The notes under the pieces are model-generated. The model did not search any database. It was not told where the DNA came from and saw only the letters and a list, made by a program, of their open reading frames with translations. DNA of 64,000 nt from contig CAWKHA010000004.1 of NCBI GenBank assembly GCA_963849365.1, forward strand, positions 372,001-436,000. Direction: 5' to 3'. This stretch comes from CAVQCJ01 sp963849365. GTDB lineage: Bacteria; Actinomycetota; Actinomycetes; Prado026. Positions 20,286 to 28,638 of this stretch are shown piece after piece; position 1 is the first letter of the stretch, and every line of letters begins with the position of its first letter. Both the position numbers and the translations under genes were made by a program.

Positions 20286-22260
20286 CCGGTACGCGCGGGC
20301 CGCCGCGCTCGCCGTACCGCTGGCTGTCCTGACCACCCTGCTCGGACTCGTCCTCGCCGGCCAGCTCGAGCAGACCCAGCCGGGTCTGCCCGACGCCGGA
20401 GCGTTCGTCCGCGCCGGCCTTCCGGCCGGCCGGACCCTGCAGGACCTGGCGGCCGCGCTCACCGTCGGCCTGCTGGTGCTGGCGGCGTGCGTCCTGCCGC
20501 CCGCGTCGGGGAAGGTGAAGGACGACCTTGTCGGGCACCGGGCCCGGGCCGTCCGGTTCGCGGCGGTGGCCTCGACGTGCTGGCTGGTCGTCGGCACGCT
20601 GACCCTGGTCCTGACGTACGCCGACGTCGCCGGCCTCTCGCCGTTCGCGCCGGGCTTTCCCTCGCAGCTGGGCTACTTCCTGCGCTCGTTCGACCTGGGC
20701 CGCTCGATGGTGGCCTCGCTCGTGCTCGTCGCGCTGGTGTCGATCGGCACGATGCTCGCCACCCGCATGAGCACCGTGGGCTGGATGGCACTGCTGTCGC
20801 TCGGCGCGCTGCTGCCGCTGGCGCTGTCCGGGCACACCGCCGGCTCCGACGACCACCAGGCCGCGGTCGACAGCCTGGGCATCCACCTGCTCGGCGTGAC
20901 CGTGTGGGTCGGCGGGCTGGCTGCGCTCGTGCTGCTGTCGCCGTGGGTCATCGGGACGCTGCCGGTCTCGGTGCGGCGGTACTCGACGCTCGCCGGCTGG
21001 TGCTTCGCGCTGGTCGCCGTGTCGGGCGCGGTGAACGCGTGGCTGCGGCTCGGGTCACTGTCCGGGCTGGCGACGGCGTACGGCGCGCTGGTCGTGGTCA
21101 AGACGGTCGCGCTCGTCCTGCTCGGAACCGCGGGCTGGTGGCACCGCCGCAGAACGCTGCCGCGCCTGGATGTCGACGAGCCGTCCCGGCGGGACTTCCT
21201 GCGGCTGGCCGTGGTCGAGGTGCTGGTCATGGGCGCGACGATCGGTGTGGCCGTGGCGCTGTCGCGGTCGGCGCCACCGGTCTCGCAGACGGCGGTGCCG
21301 AGCGGAGACGGGATCGCCGCGCTGCTGGGCTACCCGTTCCCCCCGCCGCTGACGGCAGCGCGCTGGCTGACCACCTGGTACCTCGAGCCGGCCTGGGCGC
21401 TGGTGTCGGTCCTCGGCCTGGTCTGGTACGTGATGGCCGCGCGGCGACTGCGGCGGCGCGGCGACGGGTGGCCGGCGTACCGCGCGGTGCTGTGGGTGCT
21501 CGGCTGCGTGGTGCTGCTGTGGACCACGAGCGGGGCACCGGGTGTGTACGGCAAGACCCAGTTCTCGGCGCACATGGTGCAGCACATGACGCTGATGATG
21601 GTCGTGCCGATGCTGCTCGTGATGGGCGCGCCGGTGACGCTGGCGCTGCGCACCCTGACGGCCCGCACCGACGGCAGCCGGGGACCGCGCGAGTGGCTGC
21701 TCGCCGTCCTGCACTCGCGCTACCTGGCCTTCCTCGCGAACCCGGCCGTGGCCGCCGGGCTGTTCATCGGCAGCCTGTTCGTCTTCTACTACAGCCCGCT
21801 GTTCCAGCTGGCGCTGTCGACGCACAGCGGCCACATGCTCATGAGCGCGCACTTCCTGGCCATCGGGTACCTGTTCGCCTGGGTGCTCATGGGACCGGAC
21901 CCGGGGCCCGCCCGGGCCGGCTACCCGGCGCGCGTGCTGGTGCTGCTCGTCACCGTCTCCGCGCACACGTTCTTCGCGCTCGGGATCATGGCCGCGACCA
22001 CCGTCCTCGCCCGGGACTGGTTCGCCTCGATCGGCCTGCGCGACGCCGCCGCGCTGCTCGCCGACCAGCGCACCGGCGGCGGGATCGCCTGGGGGCTGGC
22101 GGAGATCCCGACGATCGTGATGGCGGTGATCGTGGCGTACCAGTGGTCGCGTTCGGACGACCGCGAGGCCCAGCGCCGGGACCGGCAGGCCGACCGCGAC
22201 GGCGACGCCGAGCTGGCCGCCTACAACGCGTACCTGTCCAGGCTCCCCGACCGCGACTAG
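20278..22260 (+). CDS. copD: CopD copper-resistance / CtaG (caa3 assembly) fusion membrane protein
   Basis: A 660-residue polytopic protein. The N-terminal half (to about 310) is CopD-like with conserved HLLGVTVWVGGLAAL; the C-terminal half is a cytochrome c oxidase caa3 assembly (CtaG) domain with FSAHMVQHMTLMM and STHSGHMLMSAHFLAIGY, both His/Met-rich. Such fusions move copper across the membrane and supply cytochrome oxidase. ATG 20278 lies within the end of copC. Its TAG stop (22258-22260) is part of the CTAG target of an inserted IS, so the protein end is unchanged by the insertion. Confidence 0.92.
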   Translation: MTSRYARAAALAVPLAVLTTLLGLVLAGQLEQTQPGLPDAGAFVRAGLPAGRTLQDLAAALTVGLLVLAACVLPPASGKVKDDLVGHRARAVRFAAVASTCWLVVGTLTLVLTYADVAGLSPFAPGFPSQLGYFLRSFDLGRSMVASLVLVALVSIGTMLATRMSTVGWMALLSLGALLPLALSGHTAGSDDHQAAVDSLGIHLLGVTVWVGGLAALVLLSPWVIGTLPVSVRRYSTLAGWCFALVAVSGAVNAWLRLGSLSGLATAYGALVVVKTVALVLLGTAGWWHRRRTLPRLDVDEPSRRDFLRLAVVEVLVMGATIGVAVALSRSAPPVSQTAVPSGDGIAALLGYPFPPPLTAARWLTTWYLEPAWALVSVLGLVWYVMAARRLRRRGDGWPAYRAVLWVLGCVVLLWTTSGAPGVYGKTQFSAHMVQHMTLMMVVPMLLVMGAPVTLALRTLTARTDGSRGPREWLLAVLHSRYLAFLANPAVAAGLFIGSLFVFYYSPLFQLALSTHSGHMLMSAHFLAIGYLFAWVLMGPDPGPARAGYPARVLVLLVTVSAHTFFALGIMAATTVLARDWFASIGLRDAAALLADQRTGGGIAWGLAEIPTIVMAVIVAYQWSRSDDREAQRRDRQADRDGDAELAAYNAYLSRLPDRD

Positions 22261-22307
22261 GGCGTGTCTGACGGATGATCCGTCGCGGGTCGGTCAGGCT
22301 CGGGGGC

Positions 22308-22697
22308 ATGACGACGCGGCGGGTGCTGACTGATGAGATGTGGGCTCGACTCGAGCCGTTGCTTCCGGACCGCACCCCCAGGCGGGGTGGGCAGTGGATC
22401 GATCATCGGGACGTGGTCGAGGCGATCATCTGGCGGACCAGGACGGGGTCTCCGTGGCGGGACCTGCCGGCTGATTTCCCGTCGTATCAAACGGTTTGGT
22501 ACCGGTTGGACCGGTGGGCGAAGGACGGCACCCTCGATGCCGTCCTCAAGACCCTGCAGGGTGACGCGCACGCGGCCGGCGATCTGGAGTGGGTGGTGTC
22601 GGTGGACTCCACCATCGCCAGGGCGCATCAGCACTCCGCCGGCGCGCCCCGCAAGATTCGGGGGGGCACCAGCGAACTACACGCTCACGTGGCCTGA
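22308..22697 (+). CDS. IS5-family transposase, orfA
   Basis: A 129-residue N-terminal part: LTDEMWARLEPLLPD, the conserved RTGSPWRDLP and YRLDRWAKDGT, and the first catalytic Asp in WVVSVDSTIARAHQHSAG. It ends at 22697 in a frame other than that of the catalytic remainder. A run of seven G (22660-22666) just after this Asp is the probable shift site joining it to orfB. Confidence 0.9.
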   Translation: MTTRRVLTDEMWARLEPLLPDRTPRRGGQWIDHRDVVEAIIWRTRTGSPWRDLPADFPSYQTVWYRLDRWAKDGTLDAVLKTLQGDAHAAGDLEWVVSVDSTIARAHQHSAGAPRKIRGGTSELHAHVA

Positions 22698-23184
22698 ACC
22701 GGTCGATCACGCCCTGGGGCACTCCCGTGGCGGGTGGACCACCAAGGCCCATGTCGCGGTCGATGCGGCCGGTCGCCCGCTGGCGATCCGGCTGACCCCC
22801 GGCCAGGCCGGGGACAACCCCGAGCTGCTGCCGGTGCTGCGCGACATCGCCGTCCCGACCGGGCACCGGCCACGGTCGCGTCCCGACGTCCTGGTCGCGG
22901 ACAAGGCCTACTCCCACCCCTCAACCCGAAACGCGCTGCGCCGCATGGGGATCAACGCCGTCATCCCCCAACGCCGCGACCAGATCGAGCTACGTGAACG
23001 ACGCGGAAGCCGAGGCGGACGACCCCCAGGGTTCGACCCCGCCACCTACCGCGGACGCAACGTCGTCGAACGCGCTTTCGCCCGACTCAAGCACTGGCGC
23101 GCCATCGCCACCCGCTACGACAAGCACGCCCGCACTTACCGCGCCGGCCTCGTCCTCGCCGCGATCGTCATGTTCTGGCTATGA
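22640..23184 (+). CDS. IS5-family transposase, orfB (catalytic C-terminal part)
   Basis: Continues the transposase in the +1 (or -2) frame: HALGHSRGGWTTKAHVAVD, second catalytic Asp in VLVADKAYSHPSTRNALR, and Glu in RNVVERAFARLKHWRAIATRYDK. No convincing independent start exists near the junction, so production presumably depends on frameshifting at the G run. The start coordinate given is approximate. Confidence 0.85.
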
Positions 23185-23227
23185 ACCGTCAGACACGCCC
23201 TAGCCGGCCCGGCACCGGCGGCGCACA

Positions 23228-23482
23228 GTGGGAGCCGTGTTCGGACGGCGGCGGCGCGGCGAGGACCCGGACGAGGTCTTCGACATCGTCACGCCCACCG
23301 AGCGCGAGGCCCTGGAGCGTTCGATCGCCGCGCGGAAGCGGCGGTACTTCATGGTGATGGTGCCGTGCATCGTGCTGGTGCTGTTCGGGTTCTTCGTCCC
23401 GGCCCCGGTGCCGCTGCGGGTCGCGGCACTCGCGCTCGCCGCCGTCCTCCCCCCGGTCGCGGCCATCCTCGGCAACAGCTGA
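23228..23482 (+). CDS. Small two-helix membrane protein, DUF3099-like
   Basis: An 84-residue protein with a charged N-terminus (RRRRGEDPDEVFDI), a RKRRYFMVMVPC basic stretch leading into the first membrane helix (about 39-55), then a second helix ending LPPVAAILGNS. Size, spacing and the C-terminal LPPVAAILGN recall the actinobacterial DUF3099 family, but I cannot confirm it. GTG 23228 was chosen. It starts 26 bases after the IS right end, so its original promoter may have been displaced by the insertion. Confidence 0.6.
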   Translation: MGAVFGRRRRGEDPDEVFDIVTPTEREALERSIAARKRRYFMVMVPCIVLVLFGFFVPAPVPLRVAALALAAVLPPVAAILGNS

Positions 23483-23593
23483 GCACCCGTGTGGCTCAAG
23501 GTTCGTCCATGAGTCCCTTAACGCCCGGATAACCACCTTTCGCCCGGCCGTACGGCTCAGGACAGTGGTGTCACCCGAGCAAGGAGCACCCCG

Positions 23594-24040
23594 ATGAGAC
23601 GAACCCGTCGTATCGCCCTCTCCACCGCCGTGACCACCGGAGTCCTCGGAGTGGCCGGAGTCGCCGCGGCCGCCGTCCCAGCGGCTCTGGCACTGGGCTC
23701 GACTGCGTCCGACACCACCGCGGCCGACCAGAGCGCCGCGGAGAAGGCGGCGCTGCAGAAGGCGCTGGCCGACCTGGACTCCCAGACCCGGACCCTCGGC
23801 CGGGACCTGTCCGACGCCCACGCGCGGCTCGCCGCCGCCAGGCGGGCGGCCGCAGCCGGCCAGGCCTCCGGGGGCGCCCAAGGCACCGGGTACTCGTCCC
23901 GCCCGGTCAAGCGCAAGGTGGTCTACATCCACGCGCCGGCCACGGCCCAGCCCTCGCCCTCGACCCACACCACCACCGGGGCCAGTGGCTCCGGCGGCGG
24001 CGAGAACGAGCACGAGGGCAATGGCGGCGGCGATGACTGA
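23594..24040 (+). CDS. Small exported coiled-coil protein ending in TTTGASG-type tail
   Basis: A 148-residue protein with a Tat/Sec-like signal (RRTRRIALSTAVTTGVLG, cleavage near residue 35-40), a helical stretch 45-90 (AAEKAALQKALADLDSQTRTLGRDL) likely to form a coiled coil, and a disordered tail containing VVYIHAPA and then HTTTGASGSG before an acidic end. The next gene encodes a protein of the same plan with the same TTTGASG. First gene of the ApbE electron-transfer operon (GGAGCACCCC before ATG 23594). The motif resembles ApbE flavinylation sites; this is an inference. Confidence 0.7.
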   Translation: MRRTRRIALSTAVTTGVLGVAGVAAAAVPAALALGSTASDTTAADQSAAEKAALQKALADLDSQTRTLGRDLSDAHARLAAARRAAAAGQASGGAQGTGYSSRPVKRKVVYIHAPATAQPSPSTHTTTGASGSGGGENEHEGNGGGDD

Positions 24041-24485
24041 GCCGCGCGGCCGGGCCGCCCGCTGGTCGGCGGCGGCGCTGGCGGCACCGGTGGCGGCGGG
24101 ACTGTTCGCCGGCACGACCGCCTGGGCGGCCGGGCACGACCCGTTGCACCCGACCGGCGCGGCCGCGACCACGAAGCCGGCCGCCGCGCCGGTCGCCAAG
24201 CCGGACCCGACGCTGGTGGCACTGCGCCAGGCGGTGGCCGCCAACGCGCAAGCCGTCGCCCGGCTGGCCAAGCAGGTGGCGGCGGTGAAGGCGCAGGCGG
24301 CCGCGTTGTCGGGAAAGGGCCATGCGGGCGCCTCGTCCGGCCGGTCCGGCTCGGCGGGTTCCGCGCGCTCGTCGAGCTCGGGCAGGTCCTCGGGCGGCGG
24401 CTCGAAGACCGTGGTGGTCACGGTTCCCGCCGCGAAGCCGCCGGCGACGCAGACCACGACCGGGGCGTCCGGGGCGCCGAAGTGA
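24033..24485 (+). CDS. Second small exported protein ending in TTTGASG
   Basis: A 150-residue protein: Arg-containing n-region and hydrophobic signal (AALAAPVAAGLFAGTTAWA), a helix (LVALRQAVAANAQAVARLAKQ, about 60-95), a Ser/Gly-rich region, then KTVVVTVPA and a C-terminal QTTTGASGAPK. Plan and tail match the preceding gene, so they may be diverged duplicates. ATG 24033 overlaps the previous stop; ATG 24021 is in frame too. The stop overlaps the apbE start (GTGA), so it is translated together with the flavin transferase. Confidence 0.7.
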   Translation: MTEPRGRAARWSAAALAAPVAAGLFAGTTAWAAGHDPLHPTGAAATTKPAAAPVAKPDPTLVALRQAVAANAQAVARLAKQVAAVKAQAAALSGKGHAGASSGRSGSAGSARSSSSGRSSGGGSKTVVVTVPAAKPPATQTTTGASGAPK

Positions 24486-25534
24486 CGGCCGGCCCGGCCG
24501 GCGCCGAGCCCGGTACGCCGGGGACCGCCACGTCGCCGCGACCGATCGGCGGCCTGGCCTTCTCCGTCATGCCGGACCTGGTGGCCCGGTTCCGGGCGAT
24601 GGCCTGCGATGTCACGGTGCGGGTGGTCGGTCCGACGGGCTCGGCGGCCGCCGCGGTCGACCGGGCCCGGGACGTGTTCGAGCGGGTCGAGCGGGCCTGC
24701 ACCCGCTTCGACCCGGACAGCCCGCTCATGCGGGCCAACGCCGCACCGGACGCCTGGCACCAGGTGCCGGTGGAGCTCTTCGACGCTGTCTCGGCAGCCG
24801 CAGCGGCGTACGAGGAGACGGGCGGCCTGTTCGACCCGCGCGTGCTCCGAGTGCTCGAGTCGCTCGGCTACGACCGCTCGCTCCCCTTCGAGGGCGCGGC
24901 GGCCGTCGTCACCGGGGGGCCGCCGGAGGAGGGCGCGCGCCCCGGTCCCACCCCACCCGCGACGACTCCGTGGCTGCCGCGGCTGGGCAGCGATGGGCGT
25001 TCGATCCGGCTCGGCCCGGCGCCGATCGACCTCGGCGGGATCGGCAAGGGCCTGGCCGTCCGGTGGGCGGCCCAGAAGCTCTCCGGCGCCGGCCGCGCGG
25101 TGCTGGTCGAGGCCGGTGGCGACGTCGAAGCGGCCGGCGGCGGGCCGGACGGCGATGGCTGGAAGGTCGGCGTCGAGGACCCGCTCGGAGGAGCCGACCC
25201 GGTCGCGGTCCTGAGCGTCAGCGACCTGGCCTGCGCGACCTCATCGACGCGGATCCGGCGCTGGCGCTCCGGCGGCCAGGCCGTGCACCACCTGATCGAC
25301 CCGCGGACCGGACGTCCGGGCGGGCCCGGGCTGGCGGCCGTGACCGTCGTCGCGAACGACCCGGCCCGCGCGGAGGTCTGGAGCAAGTCGCTGTTCCTGG
25401 CCGGGGGACGGGACGTGCGGGCGCTGGCCGAGGAGCGGGCGCTCGCGGCGATGTGGGTGCACGAGGACGGCACGGTGGACAGCACGGCGGCGATGGACGA
25501 GCTGGTGCTCTGGCGGAGCGACCGTGCGCGCTGA
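24482..25534 (+). CDS. apbE: FAD:protein FMN transferase (ApbE)
   Basis: A 350-residue ApbE-family enzyme that attaches FMN to Ser/Thr of a target protein. Family motifs: FRAMACDVTVRVVG near residue 40, ERACTRFDPDSPL (about 80), IDLGGIGKGLAVRWAA (about 180), VLVEAGGDVEAAGG (about 208), HHLIDPRTGRPGGPG and, near the end, AEVWSKSLFLAGG. No clear signal peptide is visible. The gene is embedded in an operon with two exported proteins, a ferric-reductase-like cytochrome and NuoF-like/ferredoxin subunits, implying its substrates are in the same operon. It overlaps the next gene by 11 bases. Confidence 0.93.
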   Translation: MTAGPAGAEPGTPGTATSPRPIGGLAFSVMPDLVARFRAMACDVTVRVVGPTGSAAAAVDRARDVFERVERACTRFDPDSPLMRANAAPDAWHQVPVELFDAVSAAAAAYEETGGLFDPRVLRVLESLGYDRSLPFEGAAAVVTGGPPEEGARPGPTPPATTPWLPRLGSDGRSIRLGPAPIDLGGIGKGLAVRWAAQKLSGAGRAVLVEAGGDVEAAGGGPDGDGWKVGVEDPLGGADPVAVLSVSDLACATSSTRIRRWRSGGQAVHHLIDPRTGRPGGPGLAAVTVVANDPARAEVWSKSLFLAGGRDVRALAEERALAAMWVHEDGTVDSTAAMDELVLWRSDRAR

Positions 25535-26237
25535 CCCGGGCGCCGAGCCGCGCCCCGGACCGACCGTCGCGTCCGCCGCCACCGCCGTCGTCCTGGCCCT
25601 GGGCGTCGCGGCCAGTGCCGCGGTCAGCGCGTACCTGGTCGGGAAGGCGTTCGACAGCGTGGCCGGCGACAGGCAGGAGCCCTGGATCCTCGGCCGCGCG
25701 GCGGGCGTCACCACGTACGTCCTGCTGGTCGCGCTGGTCGCGATGGGGTTGGTGCTCTCACACCCGTGGCGCAACCGCGTCGCCCGGCCGAGCACCGCCA
25801 CCCGTATCCGGGTGCACGTGAGCCTGGCGGTGTTCACCCTCGCCTTCCTGGTGCTGCACGTGCTCGTGCTCGCGACGGACTCGTACGCCGGCGTCGGACT
25901 GCGCGGTGCACTGCTGCCCATGGGCGCGACCTACCGGCCGGTGCCGGTGACGCTCGGCGTGATCGGCGCGTACGCGGGCCTGCTCGCCGGGCTGACCGCC
26001 GCGCTCGCCGGGCGGGTCACCGCCCGGGTGTGGTGGCCGCTGCACAAGGTGGCGGCGCTGTCGCTGGTCCTGGTCTGGGTGCACGCGGTGCTGGCGGGCA
26101 GCGACAGCGCGCCGCTGCTCGCGCTGTACCTGGTCAGCGGTGGTGCGGTGGCCCTGCTGGCGCTGAGCCGGTACGCGGCGCGCACGCCTGCCGACCGGTT
26201 CGAGGAGATGGCGGCCTCCCGGCCGCAGGTCCGATGA
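25524..26237 (+). CDS. Ferric-reductase-like transmembrane cytochrome b
   Basis: A 237-residue membrane protein with about six helices. Two pairs of His that could hold haem lie in TRIRVHVSLAVF and LVLHVLVLA and in WWPLHKVAALS and VWVHAVLAG, the arrangement of the ferric reductase/YedZ-like haem b fold. It lacks FAD- and NAD-binding domains, so electrons must come from a partner. In this operon the partner would be the NuoF-like and ferredoxin proteins, and the acceptors would be flavinylated exported proteins (inference). GTG 25524 lies inside the apbE 3' end. Confidence 0.85.
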   Translation: MRADPGAEPRPGPTVASAATAVVLALGVAASAAVSAYLVGKAFDSVAGDRQEPWILGRAAGVTTYVLLVALVAMGLVLSHPWRNRVARPSTATRIRVHVSLAVFTLAFLVLHVLVLATDSYAGVGLRGALLPMGATYRPVPVTLGVIGAYAGLLAGLTAALAGRVTARVWWPLHKVAALSLVLVWVHAVLAGSDSAPLLALYLVSGGAVALLALSRYAARTPADRFEEMAASRPQVR

Positions 26238-27589
26238 GCACCAGCCACCACCGGCGCGAGGAGCGCTGGCTGACCAGCGTGCCGAGCCCGGCCACGGCCG
26301 GGGCGCGGGCGGTCGCCGCGGTGCTCGAGCCCGGTCCCGGCCTCCTCGACGAGCCCGCGGTCTTCCCGCTGCGGTCCCGGGAGCGGTCGTCCGGGGTCCT
26401 GGCGCACGACCTCGACCGCCACCTGGAGGCCTACGGGCCGCGGCCGGCGGCCACCTGGGACCGCGGCGACGCCGTGATGGCCGCGCTGGAGCACAGCGCC
26501 CTGACAGGTCGCGGCGGCGGGCACTTCCCGGTCGTCGCCAAGTGGCGGGCGGCGCTGTCCGCCGGCGGTGGCGGGCTGGTGGTCGCCAACGGCGCCGAGG
26601 GCGAGCCGGCCAGCGTCAAGGACGCCGCGCTGCTGCAGCTGCGTCCGCACCTGGTCCTCGATGGGCTGGCCATCGCCGCGGAGACCGTCGGAGCCCGGGC
26701 CGCCGTGGTGTGGCTGCACGCAGGGGATGCCGAGGCGTACCGGGCGGTCTCCCGCGCCCTGGCCGAGCGCCGGGCCGCGGGGGCCTCGGAGGTCCCGGTC
26801 CGCATCGCCCAGGGACCGGACCACTACCTCTCCGGCGAGTCCAGCGCCGTGGTACGCGCGCTGTCGGGCGGGCCGGCGCTCCCGCTGCTGAGCCGCCGGC
26901 CGGCCGCCGCGTCCGGGGTGGACGGAAGGCCCACGGTGCTGCACAACGCCGAGACCCTGGCGATGGTCGCGCTGGTCGCTCGCTCCGGGCCCACGGCGCA
27001 GGCGGATCTGTGGCTGGTCACGCTCGTTGCCCCGACCCGGCGCCTGGTGCTGTCGGTGTCCGCGGGCGAGACGCTCGCCGGGCTGCTCGCCAGGGGTGGG
27101 CTCGGCGGTCATGCCCCGCAGGCCGTGCTGGTCGGCGGGTACGGCGGGAGCTGGCTGCCCTGGGCCGAGGCGGGCCGGGCGGAGGTCAGCGAGCGCGGGC
27201 TGCGGGCGCTGGGTGCCTCGCTCGGCGCCGGCGTCGTGGCTCCGCTGCCGGCGGCGGCGTGCGGCATCGCCGAGACGGCGCGCCTGGTGGAGTACCTCGC
27301 CGGCAGCGGCGCCCAGCAGTGCGGCCCGTGCATGTTCGGGCTCCCGTCGATGTCCGAGCTGGTGGGCAGGCTCCGCGACGGCCGGGCCGGTCGCGGCGAT
27401 CTCAAGCTGCTGCACCGCTACGCCGGTGAGATCGACGGTCGCGGGGCCTGCCACCACCCCGACGGTGCGGTCCGGCTGGTGCGTTCCGCCCTGCGTACGT
27501 TCGCGTCGGACGTGCGGCGGCACCTGGCCGACGGCCCCTGCCAGGGCATCCGGAGGCCCGCCCTGCTGCCGGTGCCGGGGGTGGCCTGA
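26234..27589 (+). CDS. NuoF-like NADH dehydrogenase (51 kDa subunit family) protein
   Basis: A 451-residue protein related to NuoF/51-kDa subunits: TGRGGGHFPVVAKWR (about 91-105) and VVANGAEGEPASVKD are FMN/NAD-binding segments, a SLBB-like region follows, and QQCGPCMFGLPS plus GRGACHHPDG hold C-terminal cysteines. Compared with NuoF, the third Cys of CxxCxxC is Gly; another Cys lies upstream in AAACGIAET and may replace it. ATGA overlap with the cytochrome gene. Probably oxidises NAD(P)H or exchanges electrons with the following ferredoxin. Confidence 0.85.
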   Translation: MSTSHHRREERWLTSVPSPATAGARAVAAVLEPGPGLLDEPAVFPLRSRERSSGVLAHDLDRHLEAYGPRPAATWDRGDAVMAALEHSALTGRGGGHFPVVAKWRAALSAGGGGLVVANGAEGEPASVKDAALLQLRPHLVLDGLAIAAETVGARAAVVWLHAGDAEAYRAVSRALAERRAAGASEVPVRIAQGPDHYLSGESSAVVRALSGGPALPLLSRRPAAASGVDGRPTVLHNAETLAMVALVARSGPTAQADLWLVTLVAPTRRLVLSVSAGETLAGLLARGGLGGHAPQAVLVGGYGGSWLPWAEAGRAEVSERGLRALGASLGAGVVAPLPAAACGIAETARLVEYLAGSGAQQCGPCMFGLPSMSELVGRLRDGRAGRGDLKLLHRYAGEIDGRGACHHPDGAVRLVRSALRTFASDVRRHLADGPCQGIRRPALLPVPGVA

Positions 27590-27820
27590 GTGGGCGGCCA
27601 CCGTGCCAGATCCGAGTCGCGCCGGCTCCGGGTCGACCCGGTCGCCTGCGAGGGGGTCGGCATCTGCGCGCACCTGGCGCCGGCGCTGGTCACCGTCGAC
27701 TCGTGGGGCTACCCGATCATGCCGTCCGGCCGGCTGGAGCGACGTGATCGCAGGCAGGCCGAGGCTGCGGTCGCCGCCTGTCCGCGTCGCGCACTGTTCC
27801 TGGAGCAGGACCGGCGCTGA
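27590..27820 (+). CDS. Ferredoxin, [3Fe-4S] type
   Basis: A 76-residue ferredoxin with ACEGVGICAHLAP (Cys-x5-Cys) and AACPRRAL (Cys-Pro); with three ligand cysteines it fits the [3Fe-4S] class common in actinomycetes. The GTG start immediately abuts the TGA of the NuoF-like gene. It completes the electron-transfer operon. Its 3' end converges with the exported protein gene 40 bases away, with no palindrome between them. Confidence 0.88.
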   Translation: MGGHRARSESRRLRVDPVACEGVGICAHLAPALVTVDSWGYPIMPSGRLERRDRRQAEAAVAACPRRALFLEQDRR

Positions 27821-27859
27821 GGCGCCGCGCCGCTCACGCCCTGCCCAGTCGTCGTCCGC

Positions 27860-28516
27860 TCACTCGTCCCCGCCGCCACCACCCGAAGAGCCGTGGGTCT
27901 CGACGGTCTGCACCGGGCCCGACGACGAGCAGTGGACGTGCACCGTGACCGACGACGCGTCTGACTCGAACTCGATCTCGGCCTCCGCGGCCGGCCCACG
28001 GTTGCTGGGCGGGTGCGCCGAGTACCCCTGCGCAGGGCTCCAGGAGACGAGGTAGACCAGGGCCGAACCACCCGCGCCGGTGCAGCGGGCCACGATCGAG
28101 CCGCCCGACGAGGTCAGTAGCCGCGTGACGGAGGACTGCGTCGGGGCCGGCTTGGAGGTCGGCGAGCCCGAGCCGCCGGCCGCCTGCGAAGGAGACGGCC
28201 CGTGCGACGACGTGGCACCTCCCGCAGACGGCGACGTGGGCCCCGCCGTGCCCTTGTGGCCGGGGGTCGGCTGCGCCGACGAGGACGTCGCCGGTCGGGT
28301 GGACGGGCCGGTCGTCGCGCCGGTCCCCGCCGGCCCGCCTGCACCGCCCCCGGTCGTGGCGGCGGACAGCTGCGCGCTGACGTCGGCCGGGCTGAGCGCC
28401 CCCACCACCAGCTCGCCGCCCACCGCGCCACGGACCAGGACGACCGTGGCGAGCGCGATGGCCGTGGCCACCGTCGCCACCGCGACCCAGCCGAAGAAGT
28501 AGCGCCTACGGTGCAC
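27860..28516 (-). CDS. Membrane-anchored Ser/Thr/Pro-rich exported protein
   Basis: A 218-residue protein: basic n-region (HRRRYFFGW), one transmembrane helix (about 10-30), a long disordered Gly/Ser/Thr/Pro stretch (50-135) and a C-terminal folded part with two Cys (VARCTGAGG and VHVHCSSSG) that could form a disulfide, ending in a Gly run. GTG 28516 was chosen because an RR-like n-region follows; a longer open frame reaches 28594. It is divergent from an OmpR/kinase pair and may be its target or sensor partner; the function is unknown. Confidence 0.65.
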   Translation of the reverse strand: MHRRRYFFGWVAVATVATAIALATVVLVRGAVGGELVVGALSPADVSAQLSAATTGGGAGGPAGTGATTGPSTRPATSSSAQPTPGHKGTAGPTSPSAGGATSSHGPSPSQAAGGSGSPTSKPAPTQSSVTRLLTSSGGSIVARCTGAGGSALVYLVSWSPAQGYSAHPPSNRGPAAEAEIEFESDASSVTVHVHCSSSGPVQTVETHGSSGGGGGDE

Positions 28517-28638
28517 CCGGTCATGCTCTCCCGGGTTCGGCCGGACGAGCGATAAGACATGGCTAAGCAGTGCCCATCGCTGCGCCCGAAGCACGGCCGG
28601 ACCACGAGGCCGGGGCCGTCCGCCGATACATTCCAGGC

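Larger units (their letters stand above)
22258..23202 (+). mobile_element. IS5-family insertion sequence, complete
   Basis: The element is bounded by perfect 17-base inverted repeats: TAGGGCGTGTCTGACGG at 22258-22274 and its complement at 23186-23202. CTAG appears at both ends (22257-22260 and 23200-23203), so the target is CTAG with a 2-4 base duplication. Two overlapping frames encode the DDE transposase. About 930 bases is typical of the IS5/IS427 group. It sits exactly between copD and a small membrane-protein gene and appears intact. Confidence 0.93.
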
